Positions 44,706-53,078 of a DNA stretch of 64,000 bases are shown here, piece after piece (position 1 is the stretch's first letter; each line of letters starts with the position of its first letter). The DNA is taken from positions 1-64,000 of the forward strand of contig NZ_JACRST010000003.1 of NCBI RefSeq assembly GCF_014384885.1, written 5' to 3'. The stretch is from Ligaoa zhengdingensis (GTDB taxonomy: Bacteria; Bacillota; Clostridia; Oscillospirales; Ruminococcaceae). The translations under genes were made by a program, and so were the position numbers. Below the pieces are notes generated by a model, which was not told the DNA's origin, made no database searches, and saw only the letters and a list, made by a program, of their open reading frames with translations.

Positions 44706-46031
44706 ATGATGAATCAACTGAAAAAGGGTTTTACAATTTTGCTGACGGCTGTTCTCTGCCTGAGCCTGACAGCCTGCGGAGGAGCCAAGGAAGATATTGT
44801 GGGCGACGACTGGCGTGTCAGCGGTGTGGTAGTAGACAGTGGAACCATCACTCATGACGGTGACAGCGTAGATGTGCTGGTCACGATCAGCCCTGAGAGT
44901 GCAGCCTTCTACCGGGATAGTTCGGAACAGGTGCTGTTTGACAGCGTGTCCTTCCCTATGACGATCTCCGATGCAGAGGACGCGTTCAACTCTATCTCAT
45001 TCAATGATATGGATGGCGACGGTGAAAGCGATGTGCTGGTCAGCTTCATCCATGAAAACGGTGATACCACAGAGCTAATCTGGATCTGGGATCCGGTGGA
45101 GCGCTATGTCTTCCGGGAAGATCTCTCCACCGTCACCATCAGCGGCGGTGATCTTGACGAGTATGTGGGACTCTGGGAGTATCAGGGCGAAAATCTCTGG
45201 CTCAAGATCCATGACGATGCCACATGGGAATTTGTGAACGATCAGGATGACGTGATTGAATACGGTACGCTGTGGGTGGATGAAAACGGTGTGACGCTCC
45301 ACTTTGATGGCAGCGGCGATGTGTTGCAGCTTGACCGAACCGTCAGCGGCGACCTGATCGACACCGCGAACGATGGGACACTTGTTCCAGTGGAGGGCAT
45401 CCAGTCCAGCGAGCCTTATTTTTCCCGCAATGATCTGGAGATCAACGCCGCTGTGGAGAAGGGTACCTTCCTGCTGAAGGACGGTGCCTGCAGCTACGCC
45501 GCCCTTGGCGACGGCTACAGCGTCGGTGACTGCTACTGGGAGGTCACAAAGGGCTACGACTATACCCACGACGGTATCCGGGAGCTCCAGTTCGACGCGA
45601 TCTGTTATATCCCTGACAGCTCCATTCCGTACTTTGATCAGCAGTATGTTACCAACACCGACAGCGAGCTGTACGACTTCTACACCGGTATGTGGTTCAC
45701 TGCCGCATCCTCTTACGGCAACAGCAGCCGAGGCGAGAATTATTATCTCCACACCGTCAGATGGAGAGGAAACAGCTATCTGATCGAGTTCGCCTACTCC
45801 ACGGATTGGCAGTACAATGTGGGCGACTGGGCGGCAGTTCTGACCAAGAGCTACGTCGTTTACCTGCCCGAGGATTACGACGGTCTTGTCTTTGCGGCCG
45901 AGACGCAGCCGGATAACTATAAGGACAGTGCCAAGCGGATGCAGCTCGACAGCATTTCTCCTGAAGCCGGCATTATGGATATCGACACCGTTGACCCGTA
46001 CAGCAGTCTGTATTTCAGCATCTGCTATTGA
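44706..46031 (+). CDS. Lipoprotein 4 of the cargo operon
   Basis: About 441 residues. Lipobox LSLTAC near residue 24. Residues about 95-135 carry FNDMDGDGESDVLVSF, a Ca2+-binding FG-GAP/VCBS-like loop. A unit like those in lipoproteins 1 and 3 follows (YVGLWEYQGENLWLKI...YGTLWVD). The C-terminal half, with many Tyr and Asp, is unassigned. The frame opens at 44700, but GAGAGG is best spaced for ATG 44706 or 44709. Confidence 0.78.
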   Translation: MMNQLKKGFTILLTAVLCLSLTACGGAKEDIVGDDWRVSGVVVDSGTITHDGDSVDVLVTISPESAAFYRDSSEQVLFDSVSFPMTISDAEDAFNSISFNDMDGDGESDVLVSFIHENGDTTELIWIWDPVERYVFREDLSTVTISGGDLDEYVGLWEYQGENLWLKIHDDATWEFVNDQDDVIEYGTLWVDENGVTLHFDGSGDVLQLDRTVSGDLIDTANDGTLVPVEGIQSSEPYFSRNDLEINAAVEKGTFLLKDGACSYAALGDGYSVGDCYWEVTKGYDYTHDGIRELQFDAICYIPDSSIPYFDQQYVTNTDSELYDFYTGMWFTAASSYGNSSRGENYYLHTVRWRGNSYLIEFAYSTDWQYNVGDWAAVLTKSYVVYLPEDYDGLVFAAETQPDNYKDSAKRMQLDSISPEAGIMDIDTVDPYSSLYFSICY

Positions 46032-46043
46032 GAGGGAGCGCAC

Positions 46044-46991
46044 ATGAAAAAGAAAACAAATGGCTTTGAAACGGTGGGGACAGAAAAAATGACGGACGCG
46101 GAACTGTCAAAAAAGCTGGGACACTATCAGAAAATGTCCTCGGCCTGGCTTCTGGTCGGGCTGATCGGCGTGGTAGGCGGAACGATCTCGTTTTTCGCGG
46201 TGCAGGACGCCGCGCTCAAGGCAATCCTTGTGACGGTGCTGTTTTTCGGCGGCGTCTGCTGTGCGCTGTTTCTTGGCGGCGGCGCGCAGAAGAAGCTGAA
46301 GGCGCTGATGCACGAGCAGCTGGGCGATTTTTTCCGCGCGGAGCTGGAAAAAGCATTCGGTCCCGATATACATACTCCGGAGATGCGCATCAACGAGCCG
46401 TTTATGAAAACGCTTCATCTGCTGGACGGTCAGTGGGAGGAGTGTGAGGTGGAGAACTTCCATGAGGGCACGCATCGCGGTGTCCACTTCTCCGCCGCCA
46501 ATGTGCGTCTGGATCATGTTTATGAAAGAGCCATCGCGCACGAAGGATTGGAGACATGTCGGGATAAGGTGTTCAAAGGTCTTGTCCTGCGCTGCGAGAC
46601 GTGCGTTCCAGCCCCGTCGCCCATCCGCGTCAATGCGCGGACAGAGAGTAGTCCGCGCGGCGTTGTGACGGATAATGAGATATTTGACCGCAGCTTCTGC
46701 GTCACGGCGGAGCCGGGGCAGGATGCTTTCTACCTTCTTACACCGCAGTTCATGGAACTGCTGGAGACATTCGGTCAGCGCATAGAGGGACATATCCTCG
46801 GCTTTCGGTGGGAAAACAGTATTTTCTCGCTGGCACTGGAAACGGATTTTGGCTTTGCCGCTATCGCAAGCGATGTAGCCCTGCGTGACCTCGATGCGGC
46901 GCGCCGGAGCTATACAAAATCGCTGCAGGAAATGGGTGAAACGCTCGATCTCCTGTTGAAAAACGCCACTCTCTTTGCGGGGAGAGACTGA
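46044..46991 (+). CDS. DUF3137-like membrane protein A
   Basis: 315 residues. Cytosolic-type N-terminus, two transmembrane segments (about 30-75), then a soluble domain with VENFHEGTHRGVHFSAANVR and a late FSLALETDFGF. This fits the DUF3137 (galanin-like) group often paired with LemA. It has 13 bases to the previous stop, 15 to the next start. Confidence 0.72.
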   Translation: MKKKTNGFETVGTEKMTDAELSKKLGHYQKMSSAWLLVGLIGVVGGTISFFAVQDAALKAILVTVLFFGGVCCALFLGGGAQKKLKALMHEQLGDFFRAELEKAFGPDIHTPEMRINEPFMKTLHLLDGQWEECEVENFHEGTHRGVHFSAANVRLDHVYERAIAHEGLETCRDKVFKGLVLRCETCVPAPSPIRVNARTESSPRGVVTDNEIFDRSFCVTAEPGQDAFYLLTPQFMELLETFGQRIEGHILGFRWENSIFSLALETDFGFAAIASDVALRDLDAARRSYTKSLQEMGETLDLLLKNATLFAGRD

Positions 46992-47006
46992 GAAAGGAAC
47001 GAATGT

Positions 47007-47540
47007 ATGACTGGTATCATATTGGTTTTGATTGCTATTCTGCTGATTGCCGTCTGGTGCGTTAGCACCACCAATGGTTTCAAGAAAAAAGAGATTCGTG
47101 TGCAGGAAGGACTCTCTGGCGTGGAGGTGGCGCTCACCAAACGCTATGACATGCTCACAAAAATGCTCGACACAGCTAAGGGCTATATGGCGCATGAAAA
47201 CGAGCTGTTCGCCAAGGTTATCGAGCTGCGCCGCGGCATGAGCCTCAAAGAGCTGAATGATGCCCAGCAGAAGATGGACAGTCTCAGCGGCAAATTCTTC
47301 GCCGTAGCGGAGGGCTATCCAGAACTCCGATCCAGTGATGTTTTCGCGGAACTGCAGCGAGGCATCCGCGATGCGGAGGAGCATCTGCAGGCGGCACGGC
47401 GGCTGTACAATACCAGCGTCACCGCCTATAATACGGCCATTGCCATGTTTCCGGCAAGGCTGTTGGCGGGTGGCCGCCAGCCCAAGGAGTTCTTCGCCGC
47501 AGACGAGACCAAGCACGAAGACGTAAAAATGACATTCTGA
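47007..47540 (+). CDS. LemA family protein
   Basis: 177 residues. One N-terminal membrane segment (about 3-20), then the LemA helical bundle: RVQEGLSGVEVALTKRYDML, YPELRSSDVFAELQRGIRDA, YNTSVTAYNTAIAMFP. LemA proteins are thought to act at the envelope, but their biochemistry is unknown. Here the gene lies between two DUF3137-like genes. Confidence 0.88.
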   Translation: MTGIILVLIAILLIAVWCVSTTNGFKKKEIRVQEGLSGVEVALTKRYDMLTKMLDTAKGYMAHENELFAKVIELRRGMSLKELNDAQQKMDSLSGKFFAVAEGYPELRSSDVFAELQRGIRDAEEHLQAARRLYNTSVTAYNTAIAMFPARLLAGGRQPKEFFAADETKHEDVKMTF

Positions 47541-47553
47541 CAGGAGGCACAGT

Positions 47554-48468
47554 ATGGACGAAAAGCAGAAGTTGACAAATGAACAGCTGGAAGCCGAACT
47601 TGGCAGCCGCCGCAGCAAAGCAACGCTCGCCAAAATCGTGACCTATGGTTCCGGTGCGGCGACAATGCTGTTGTTTGGCATAGGACTCACCCCGGTGGCA
47701 ATTATTTGCCTGTTGATCGCACTGGTGGGCGGATACCAGCTGTCCAAACAAACGGAGGTTCTGAAAAAAACGCTCAGCGACAATGTCGTCAGCAGCGTAC
47801 TGGACGAGGTGTTCGAACGTGTGGAGTACGATCCTTTCGGCCGCCTTTCCGATGAACTGGTGAACGGCGCTGGCATGGTGTTTCCTTTCTCCTATGAGCG
47901 CGTCCGCGGCAGCGACCACATCAAGGCCGTCTACAAGGGACTGAACCTTGAACTGAGCGATGTGGAGCTCTATCATGTAACGGATTCCTACAATGAGGAA
48001 CGCAGCGAGTGGGAGGAATCCGAGAAGAAGGCCTTTCAGGGTCAGTGGCTTGTGTGCGACTTCGGAAAGACTCTCTCCGGCGAGGTGCGCCTGTCTGAAA
48101 ACACGAAGGCCCTGCGCAAGCAGCATAAGAACGATCGTATCGAGATGGAGAATCCTGTATTCAACGACCACATCATCGTCATCGCCGAAAACGCGCAGGA
48201 GGCATACTACGTTCTCACGCCGCACATGATGGACTACATCCTTACAGCTGCTGGCAGAAGCGGCGGCGAGGTCTACATGTCCTTCCTCCGCGGCGGCAAG
48301 CTGCATATCGCGGTCAAGACCGGAAGAGACTTCTTTGAGCTGGGCAGAAACAGTGCCAACATTGATTCACTGCGGCAGAAGTTCCTCGGCGAGCTGCGCT
48401 GGTTCACTGATATCATCGATACACTTCGCGTAGAGGATACGCTTTACAAAAAGGAGACGAGCGCATGA
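47554..48468 (+). CDS. DUF3137-like membrane protein B
   Basis: 304 residues with the same plan as protein A: two membrane segments (about 27-70), then a soluble part with SDHIKAVYKGLNLELSDVEL and GKLHIAVKTGRDFFELG. Sequence similarity to A is low but the order of motifs is kept, so they may form a heteromer. The stop overlaps the next start (ATGA). Confidence 0.72.
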   Translation: MDEKQKLTNEQLEAELGSRRSKATLAKIVTYGSGAATMLLFGIGLTPVAIICLLIALVGGYQLSKQTEVLKKTLSDNVVSSVLDEVFERVEYDPFGRLSDELVNGAGMVFPFSYERVRGSDHIKAVYKGLNLELSDVELYHVTDSYNEERSEWEESEKKAFQGQWLVCDFGKTLSGEVRLSENTKALRKQHKNDRIEMENPVFNDHIIVIAENAQEAYYVLTPHMMDYILTAAGRSGGEVYMSFLRGGKLHIAVKTGRDFFELGRNSANIDSLRQKFLGELRWFTDIIDTLRVEDTLYKKETSA

Positions 48469-48662
48469 CTCTCGAGACTGCTGTAATTTTGCTGCTGTGT
48501 GCGGCTGTCGGCATTGCTGCGTCCCGTATCTGCCTGCGGCAGAAAAAAGCTCTGCGCACGATCTGCATCGTGCTGCTTTCACTGCTCGCGCTGGCTTTAA
48601 CAGTTTACATCGGTCTGATCATTTTCTTTGTGGATGCGGTCAGCCACCAACCTCCTGTGTAG
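48465..48662 (+). CDS. Small two-segment membrane protein ending the cargo operon
   Basis: 65 residues with two hydrophobic segments (about 4-20 and 32-57) joined by a basic loop RLRQKKALRT-like. The ATGA overlap with the preceding gene shows coupling. The function is unknown. A hairpin terminator follows 31 bases later. Confidence 0.65.
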   Translation: MTLETAVILLLCAAVGIAASRICLRQKKALRTICIVLLSLLALALTVYIGLIIFFVDAVSHQPPV

Positions 48663-48693
48663 TAGAACGGAACAGTGAGAGCTGAAAATTAGA

Positions 48694-48725
48694 AAAGGAA
48701 GGCATCTGTCAGGATGTCTTCCTTT
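48694..48725 (+). terminator. Terminator of the cargo operon
   Basis: 12-bp stem (48694-48705 with 48714-48725) with one G-T pair and flanking A/T runs. Confidence 0.75.
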
Positions 48726-48776
48726 ACGTTAGGATGTGTCACACACTCGAATCCGTTAGCTAACAGTAGTAAGTAT

Positions 48777-48818
48777 GAATTAGTTCCTTATCACTGTTAA
48801 GCCAATGCCTGACGGGGC
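48777..48818. other. attR of element 2
   Basis: 48777-48803 is an inverted, imperfect copy of the left element end (32621-32647), with TTAACA and AAG-AACTA shared. AA at 48804-48805 matches the attL core. 48806-48818 is the right arm of the host terminator, pairing with 32607-32619 with one G-T pair. Confidence 0.65.
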
Positions 48819-48827
48819 TTTTGGCTG

Positions 48828-49004
48828 TTATATGCGGAGGTTAACGGGGCAGAGGCGAGAGCAACCGGCTTGCCGCTCCTCACAGAGGTGATGCAGCAGG
48901 CAACTTTCCTTTCGGTTTCCTGTGTTCAGATACGCAACCTCGATTGGGACATTCCGCTCAAGCGCTGGACAATAGCGTTCGACCATCGATTTTAATTCGT
49001 TCAA
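48828..49004 (-). CDS. Small Cys-containing protein, unknown function
   Basis: 58 residues from TTG 49004, seven bases after AAGGAGG. It has CPALERNVPIEVAYL, then NRKESCLLHHLCEERQAGC and SRLC: five Cys and two His in a pattern that could bind a metal. Similar small proteins are common in Clostridia, by memory, but no family name is offered. It ends 10 bases before attR, so element 2 inserted just past its 3' end. Confidence 0.6.
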   Translation of the reverse strand: MNELKSMVERYCPALERNVPIEVAYLNTGNRKESCLLHHLCEERQAGCSRLCPVNLRI

Positions 49005-49163
49005 ACCACTGCCTCCTTTTTTCTTCCGTCTATGGTATCCATTATATGCCATGAACTGAAGAATTAACCGCGAATTTTCGCGAGGAAGGTTCAGCGGACG
49101 GTATATTTTTTCGCATACCTGCCAATCCTTTCCGCATAGAATCTATGGAAAGGCGGAAAGGAT

Positions 49164-49430
49164 ATGACAGAATTACTGACAAAATGGAAAGCGCGCGTAA
49201 AACGTGAGTCTGCGCAGCAAAATCCGGAACATGACGCTTTGAAAGCGGAATTGAAGGAACTGCGCCGTCAGCTCGAATGCATCGATTCCTGCTTTGATAT
49301 GATTCAGGACGGTGACATGATCGATAGCCTGATTTATCAGCGCAACGGGTTAATGGCTCGCTACGAATACCTGCTCAAACGCGCCAAGGAACAAAATGTG
49401 GTCAGCAATAACATCCGCATTTCGCTGTAG
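49164..49430 (+). CDS. YaaL/DUF2508 family protein
   Basis: 88 residues, helical: ELKELRRQLECIDSCFDMIQ and LIYQRNGLMARYEYLLKRAK are the family motifs. In Bacillus yaaL lies between recR and bofA, and here bofA follows after 24 bases, which supports the call. No recR is adjacent. GGAAAGG precedes ATG 49164. Confidence 0.85.
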   Translation: MTELLTKWKARVKRESAQQNPEHDALKAELKELRRQLECIDSCFDMIQDGDMIDSLIYQRNGLMARYEYLLKRAKEQNVVSNNIRISL

Positions 49431-49454
49431 ACTCTCTGCGGAAGGAGGAACGGA

Positions 49455-49721
49455 ATGGATACGGTACAGGCGGTTCTGCTGATTGGCGGCATCGTGCTGG
49501 CGTTTCTGATGCTGACCATCTACGCGCGCACGGGAAAACCCTTTCGCTCGTTGTTGGGCACCGCGATACCGGGTGTACTTTCCCTGGCTGTGATCAACTA
49601 TGCGTCCTTTTTTACCGGGGTGGGGATCACGGTCAGCGCGGCGACGCTGTTCACCTCGGTATTTCTCGGAATTCCCGGGGTGATCTCAATTTTTGTGCTA
49701 AAACTTTTGTGGGGGCTGTAA
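49455..49721 (+). CDS. bofA: BofA-like pro-sigma-K processing inhibitor
   Basis: 88 residues with about three hydrophobic segments. FLMLTIYARTGKPFRSLLGT and NYASFFTGVGITVS, then FLGIPGVI fit BofA, which in spore formers restrains the SpoIVFB protease in the forespore membrane. GGAGG precedes the ATG. It indicates a sporulating host or ancestor. Confidence 0.85.
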   Translation: MDTVQAVLLIGGIVLAFLMLTIYARTGKPFRSLLGTAIPGVLSLAVINYASFFTGVGITVSAATLFTSVFLGIPGVISIFVLKLLWGL

Positions 49722-49730
49722 ACTGTATTA

Positions 49731-49767
49731 AAAAAGCGGGGCGGTTAGATAACCGCCCCCGCTTTTT
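49731..49767. terminator. Bidirectional terminator between bofA and ccdA-tlpA
   Basis: Long GC stem flanked by A5 and T5; it serves the converging genes, the minus-strand gene ending inside it. Confidence 0.85.
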
Positions 49768-51076
49768 ATTGGGAATCTTCCTGTGTCTGGTTGATGATGT
49801 TGACCATCATCTCTTTGGTAAGCCCCCCCGGTACATAGCCGTAAATGTTTCCGTCCGTGTCGATCATAAAGGTGGTCGGCAGGGAACGGATCAGGTAATC
49901 TTCAAACACCGCCCCATCTATATCGAACACGACGGGGAAGGTGTACTCGTGTTCTGCCAGGAAGGTTTTCACTTCGTCCGAGGTTTTCTCCTGCACATAG
50001 GGGTTTTTGTCCGATTTAGGGCTGGAAACTCCGAGAAAGATCACATCCCCAGTATTTTCGTCGTATTCCTCATATAACTCCTGGATATGGGGCATCTCCT
50101 GCAAACAGGGGGGACACCAGGTTGCCCAAAAATTCAAAAATACAACCTTGCCCTTGTAATCCGAAAGGGTGTGGGTATCCCCATTTTGGTCGGTCAGAGT
50201 GAAGTCGAAAGCGGCCATCCGCTCTTGCTGTGAGGAGGATTCCACTTGAGAAGAGGATTCAGGCTGCGACGAGGTGCTCGAGAGCCCTTCAGAGGAAGAA
50301 CCGTCCCCTTCAGAAATAGAGGAAGAGGCCGTGGCCTCGCCAGAAAAGGAATTGAGATAGCCGGTAATCCCGTTCATCCAACCGGTAAAGGTCATGATGC
50401 CGACCAAGATAAGCAGGATGCCGCCGACCTTGATGGCATACTGTAGAATTTTCTGCTTCCGTTTAATAAAATTGAGCACCTGAGTGGTAAATAAGCCCAG
50501 GGCCAGAAAAGGCAACACAAATCCGATGGTGTAAATCAACACCAGCATATTGCCGGTCAGGGCGTTTTTGGCGGTGGAAGCGAGCACCAACACTGAGGAA
50601 AGCGCCGGCCCGACGCAGGGGGTCCAGGCGAAGCTAAAGGTAAACCCCATGACGAATGCCACCAGCGGATTCATATTTTGGAGCTTCAGGCGAAAGGGCA
50701 GGCGATGCTCCTGGTCGAGCGACTTTAACTTCAAAAATCCTACTTGGTACAGGCCGAGAAGCAGAATGATAATGCCGCCGACGCGGCTGAACACGTTTTT
50801 ATATTGGTTAAAAAAGCTGCCCAGCGCCGAAAAGGAGAGCCCCAGTACAAAAAAGGCGAAGGAGATTCCCAACACAAAAAAGACGGTGTGAAAAAATACC
50901 TTTTTGCGTTCGTAAGAGATCGTCCCATCCGGCTCGGTTCGCTTTGCATTGCCGGCAAGATAGCTGACATAGATCGGGATCAGCGGGAGCACACAGGGGG
51001 AAAAGAAGGAAACCAGCCCCTCTAAAAAGACCACCCAAAACGAAATTTGCCCACCGATTGAGATTGCGTTTTCCAT
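49766..51076 (-). CDS. CcdA-TlpA fusion (membrane thiol transporter with thioredoxin domain)
   Basis: 436 residues. The N-terminal half is CcdA/DsbD-like with six or more membrane segments and the paired Cys in FSPCVLPLIP (about 24-33) and TPCVGP. A Ser-rich linker (about 243-285) leads to a TlpA/ResA-type thioredoxin domain with WATWCPPC near 315-322 and a cis-Pro in LPTTFM. Electrons from cytosolic thioredoxin would pass through the membrane part straight to the outer thioredoxin domain to reduce secreted or lipoprotein disulfides. ATG follows GGAGG. A single-gene unit. Confidence 0.92.
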   Translation of the reverse strand: MENAISIGGQISFWVVFLEGLVSFFSPCVLPLIPIYVSYLAGNAKRTEPDGTISYERKKVFFHTVFFVLGISFAFFVLGLSFSALGSFFNQYKNVFSRVGGIIILLLGLYQVGFLKLKSLDQEHRLPFRLKLQNMNPLVAFVMGFTFSFAWTPCVGPALSSVLVLASTAKNALTGNMLVLIYTIGFVLPFLALGLFTTQVLNFIKRKQKILQYAIKVGGILLILVGIMTFTGWMNGITGYLNSFSGEATASSSISEGDGSSSEGLSSTSSQPESSSQVESSSQQERMAAFDFTLTDQNGDTHTLSDYKGKVVFLNFWATWCPPCLQEMPHIQELYEEYDENTGDVIFLGVSSPKSDKNPYVQEKTSDEVKTFLAEHEYTFPVVFDIDGAVFEDYLIRSLPTTFMIDTDGNIYGYVPGGLTKEMMVNIINQTQEDSQ

Positions 51077-51244
51077 AATATTCCTCCGTTTTTCTCTGTT
51101 ATTTTAAGTATACAATATTTGTTCAATTTGGCAAGGGGATTGAGGAAAAGTTTCCATTATAGTTTTAATTTATTGTGAGATTCAACAATACAATTTTGTG
51201 GAAATGAAACAGGAAACATATTAGAAAGTTGTCTAAACAAATAA

Positions 51245-51273
51245 TTGTAGAAACAGAATTTTCGTGGTAAAAT
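51245..51273 (+). promoter_or_regulatory. Candidate promoter of the transaldolase-like gene
   Basis: TTGTAG (51245-51250), a 17-bp spacer and TAAAAT (51268-51273), about 90 bases before the start. Nothing else was recognised between 51077 and 51362. Confidence 0.45.
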
Positions 51274-51362
51274 AAGGAATTGTATTCACATGTTGAGGTC
51301 AGTTAGTCTCGACATGGAATAGACAGTTTGGGAAAATGAAATGGAAGAAAGGGAGATGTACG

Positions 51363-52010
51363 ATGAAGTTGTTTTTGGATACCGCAAATGTTGATTACAT
51401 CCGTGAGATCAACGACTTGGGTGTCATCTGTGGGGTCACCACAAATCCCAGCTTGATCGCCAAGGAGGGGCGCGACTTCAAAGAGGTTGTAACCGAAATC
51501 ACCGGCATTGTGGATGGTCCAATTTCGGCGGAGGTCATCAGCATGGACGCTGATGGTATGGTGGAAGAGGCCAAGGAGCTTATCAAAATTCATAAAAATA
51601 TTGTCATCAAAATCCCCATGTGCGCGCAAGGGCTGAAAGCCTGTGCAGCGCTCACCAAAATGAATATCAAAACCAATGTGACGCTCATCTTCTCCGCAGC
51701 TCAGGCGCTTCTGGCGGCGCGGGCCGGCGCAACTTATGTCTCACCGTTTGTGGGCCGCCTCGACGATGTAGGCGCGCATGGTGTCGAGCTGATCGAAGAG
51801 ATCGCCAATATCTTCGCAGTACACGGCATCGAATGCGAAATTATCGCTGCATCCATCCGCAAGCCCGGCGATGTCACCGCCTGCGCGCTGGCAGGGGCGA
51901 ATATCGCGACCGTGCCTTATGATGTGATGAAAAAGTGCATCGACCACCCGCTCACTACTCAGGGTATCGCCCGTTTCCTCAAGGATTGGGAGACGGTTCC
52001 GAAAAAATAA
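51363..52010 (+). CDS. Fructose-6-phosphate aldolase/transaldolase of the TalC/FSA type
   Basis: 215 residues starting MKLFLDTANVDYIREINDLG, the standard opening. The Schiff-base Lys is in NIVIKIP (Lys83). GVTTNPSLIAKEG and TNVTLIFSAAQALLAARAGA complete the barrel motifs. It moves or cleaves a three-carbon dihydroxyacetone unit in the non-oxidative pentose phosphate path. TalC and FSA cannot be told apart by reading alone. GGGAG precedes ATG 51363. Confidence 0.92.
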   Translation: MKLFLDTANVDYIREINDLGVICGVTTNPSLIAKEGRDFKEVVTEITGIVDGPISAEVISMDADGMVEEAKELIKIHKNIVIKIPMCAQGLKACAALTKMNIKTNVTLIFSAAQALLAARAGATYVSPFVGRLDDVGAHGVELIEEIANIFAVHGIECEIIAASIRKPGDVTACALAGANIATVPYDVMKKCIDHPLTTQGIARFLKDWETVPKK

Positions 52011-52027
52011 TTATACAGTTTTCGATG

Positions 52028-52059
52028 AAGGCCGCCCGCTGCGCTGCGGGTGGCCTTTT
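52028..52059 (+). terminator. Terminator of the transaldolase-like gene
   Basis: 12-bp stem (52028-52039 with 52046-52057) with TTTT tail. Confidence 0.88.
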
Positions 52060-52151
52060 GTTGTTCCTTTAACTGTAATCGCTTTTTGGAACCTTTCCTG
52101 CTATAATGGGAAAAGTATTGTGCCAATAAAAAGGAATAAGATGCTGAAAGT

Positions 52152-52913
52152 ATGCCAAAAGAGAAATTTGAGCGTTTGAGGGAAGCGGAGAAGCGGGATT
52201 ATTTGGAGCTCCTGTTGCTCGCTGACCCAGAACGGGCGATGCTGGAACGCTACCTCACGGCTGGAGACATGTACCTGGTGCGGCAGGGGGACGCTCCGGT
52301 GGGGGCGGCGGTGGTTCTGCGCCTGGAAGGGGAGCGCTGCGAGCTCAAAAATTTAGCGGTTGCGCCAGAATATCAGCGGAGGGGCTGCGGCGGCCGGCTA
52401 GTGCGCCGTCTCTTCCAGCTCTATGCAGGCGATTGCGCGGAGATGCTGGTGGGCACCGGCGATTGTAGTCGTGGAACGCTCTGCTTTTATCAGAAGCTGG
52501 GGTTTATTTACTCCCACACGGTGGAGCAATTTTTCATCGAACACTACCCTGAACCCATCTTTGAAGATGGGTTGCAGCTGCGGGATATGATCTATCTCAA
52601 GCGTAATCTGAGGGAAAAACCGTGCTTTGTTTATATGTTGGAATGTGAGGATGGCTCCCTGTATACCGGATGGACCAACGATCTCGCTGCACGGATGCGC
52701 GCCCACGCGGGGGGAATAAAGGGTGCAAAATATACCCGCTCCAATCCCCCGGTGCGGCTGGCCTTCTGCGAATGGTGCCCGGACCGGTCGCATGCGATGA
52801 GGCGGGAAGCGGCGATCAAACGCCTGAGCAGGGCGCAAAAGCTCGCATTAACCGAACAGGCTGCGTCCCTGGATGGAATTTTTCATCACCAGTTTGCTGA
52901 TACCGATTTGTAA
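52152..52913 (+). CDS. GNAT acetyltransferase fused to GIY-YIG nuclease domain
   Basis: 253 residues. The N-terminal part (1-150) is a GNAT fold with LKNLAVAPEYQRRGCGGRLV, which contains the acetyl-CoA loop QRRGCGG. The C-terminal part (about 159-245) is a GIY-YIG domain of the YhbQ type: VYMLECEDGSLYTGWTNDL, then GAKYTRSNPPVRLAFCE with the usual Arg/Glu positions. Both domains look intact. The ribosome site is weak: the nearest purine-rich stretch (GGAATAAG) is 17 bases upstream. A link between acetylation and nucleic-acid cleavage is not known to me. Confidence 0.85.
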   Translation: MPKEKFERLREAEKRDYLELLLLADPERAMLERYLTAGDMYLVRQGDAPVGAAVVLRLEGERCELKNLAVAPEYQRRGCGGRLVRRLFQLYAGDCAEMLVGTGDCSRGTLCFYQKLGFIYSHTVEQFFIEHYPEPIFEDGLQLRDMIYLKRNLREKPCFVYMLECEDGSLYTGWTNDLAARMRAHAGGIKGAKYTRSNPPVRLAFCEWCPDRSHAMRREAAIKRLSRAQKLALTEQAASLDGIFHHQFADTDL

Positions 52914-53078
52914 TGATTTCGATGCAGTTTGCTCAAAATTTCCTCATTCCGGCTTCATAAAATGCAGGTATAATAATTACCGACCTAGAATTGGTGCGAG
53001 TTGCGCTCTGTTGTGGGATGTGCAGCTCTCTCGCCTTTACTGTATTTCCCGAAATCAAACAGAAAGAAGGACAAACTT

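Larger units (their letters stand above)
32621..48805. mobile_element. 16.2-kb integrated mobilizable element, probably immobile now
   Basis: Bounded by attL and attR with a shared AA core. Left part: recombinase and relaxase remains, HTH gene, primase fragment, sigma-like gene, nearly all broken. Right part: an intact LuxR-lipoprotein-LemA cargo. The insertion separates the two arms of the host terminator after the PTS IIA gene. Without a whole recombinase and relaxase it cannot move unaided. Confidence 0.7.

Noticed and set aside
46107..47633. 508-codon minus-strand frame
   Set aside because: Antisense to the DUF3137 and LemA genes, which have ribosome sites, membrane segments and family motifs on the plus strand.
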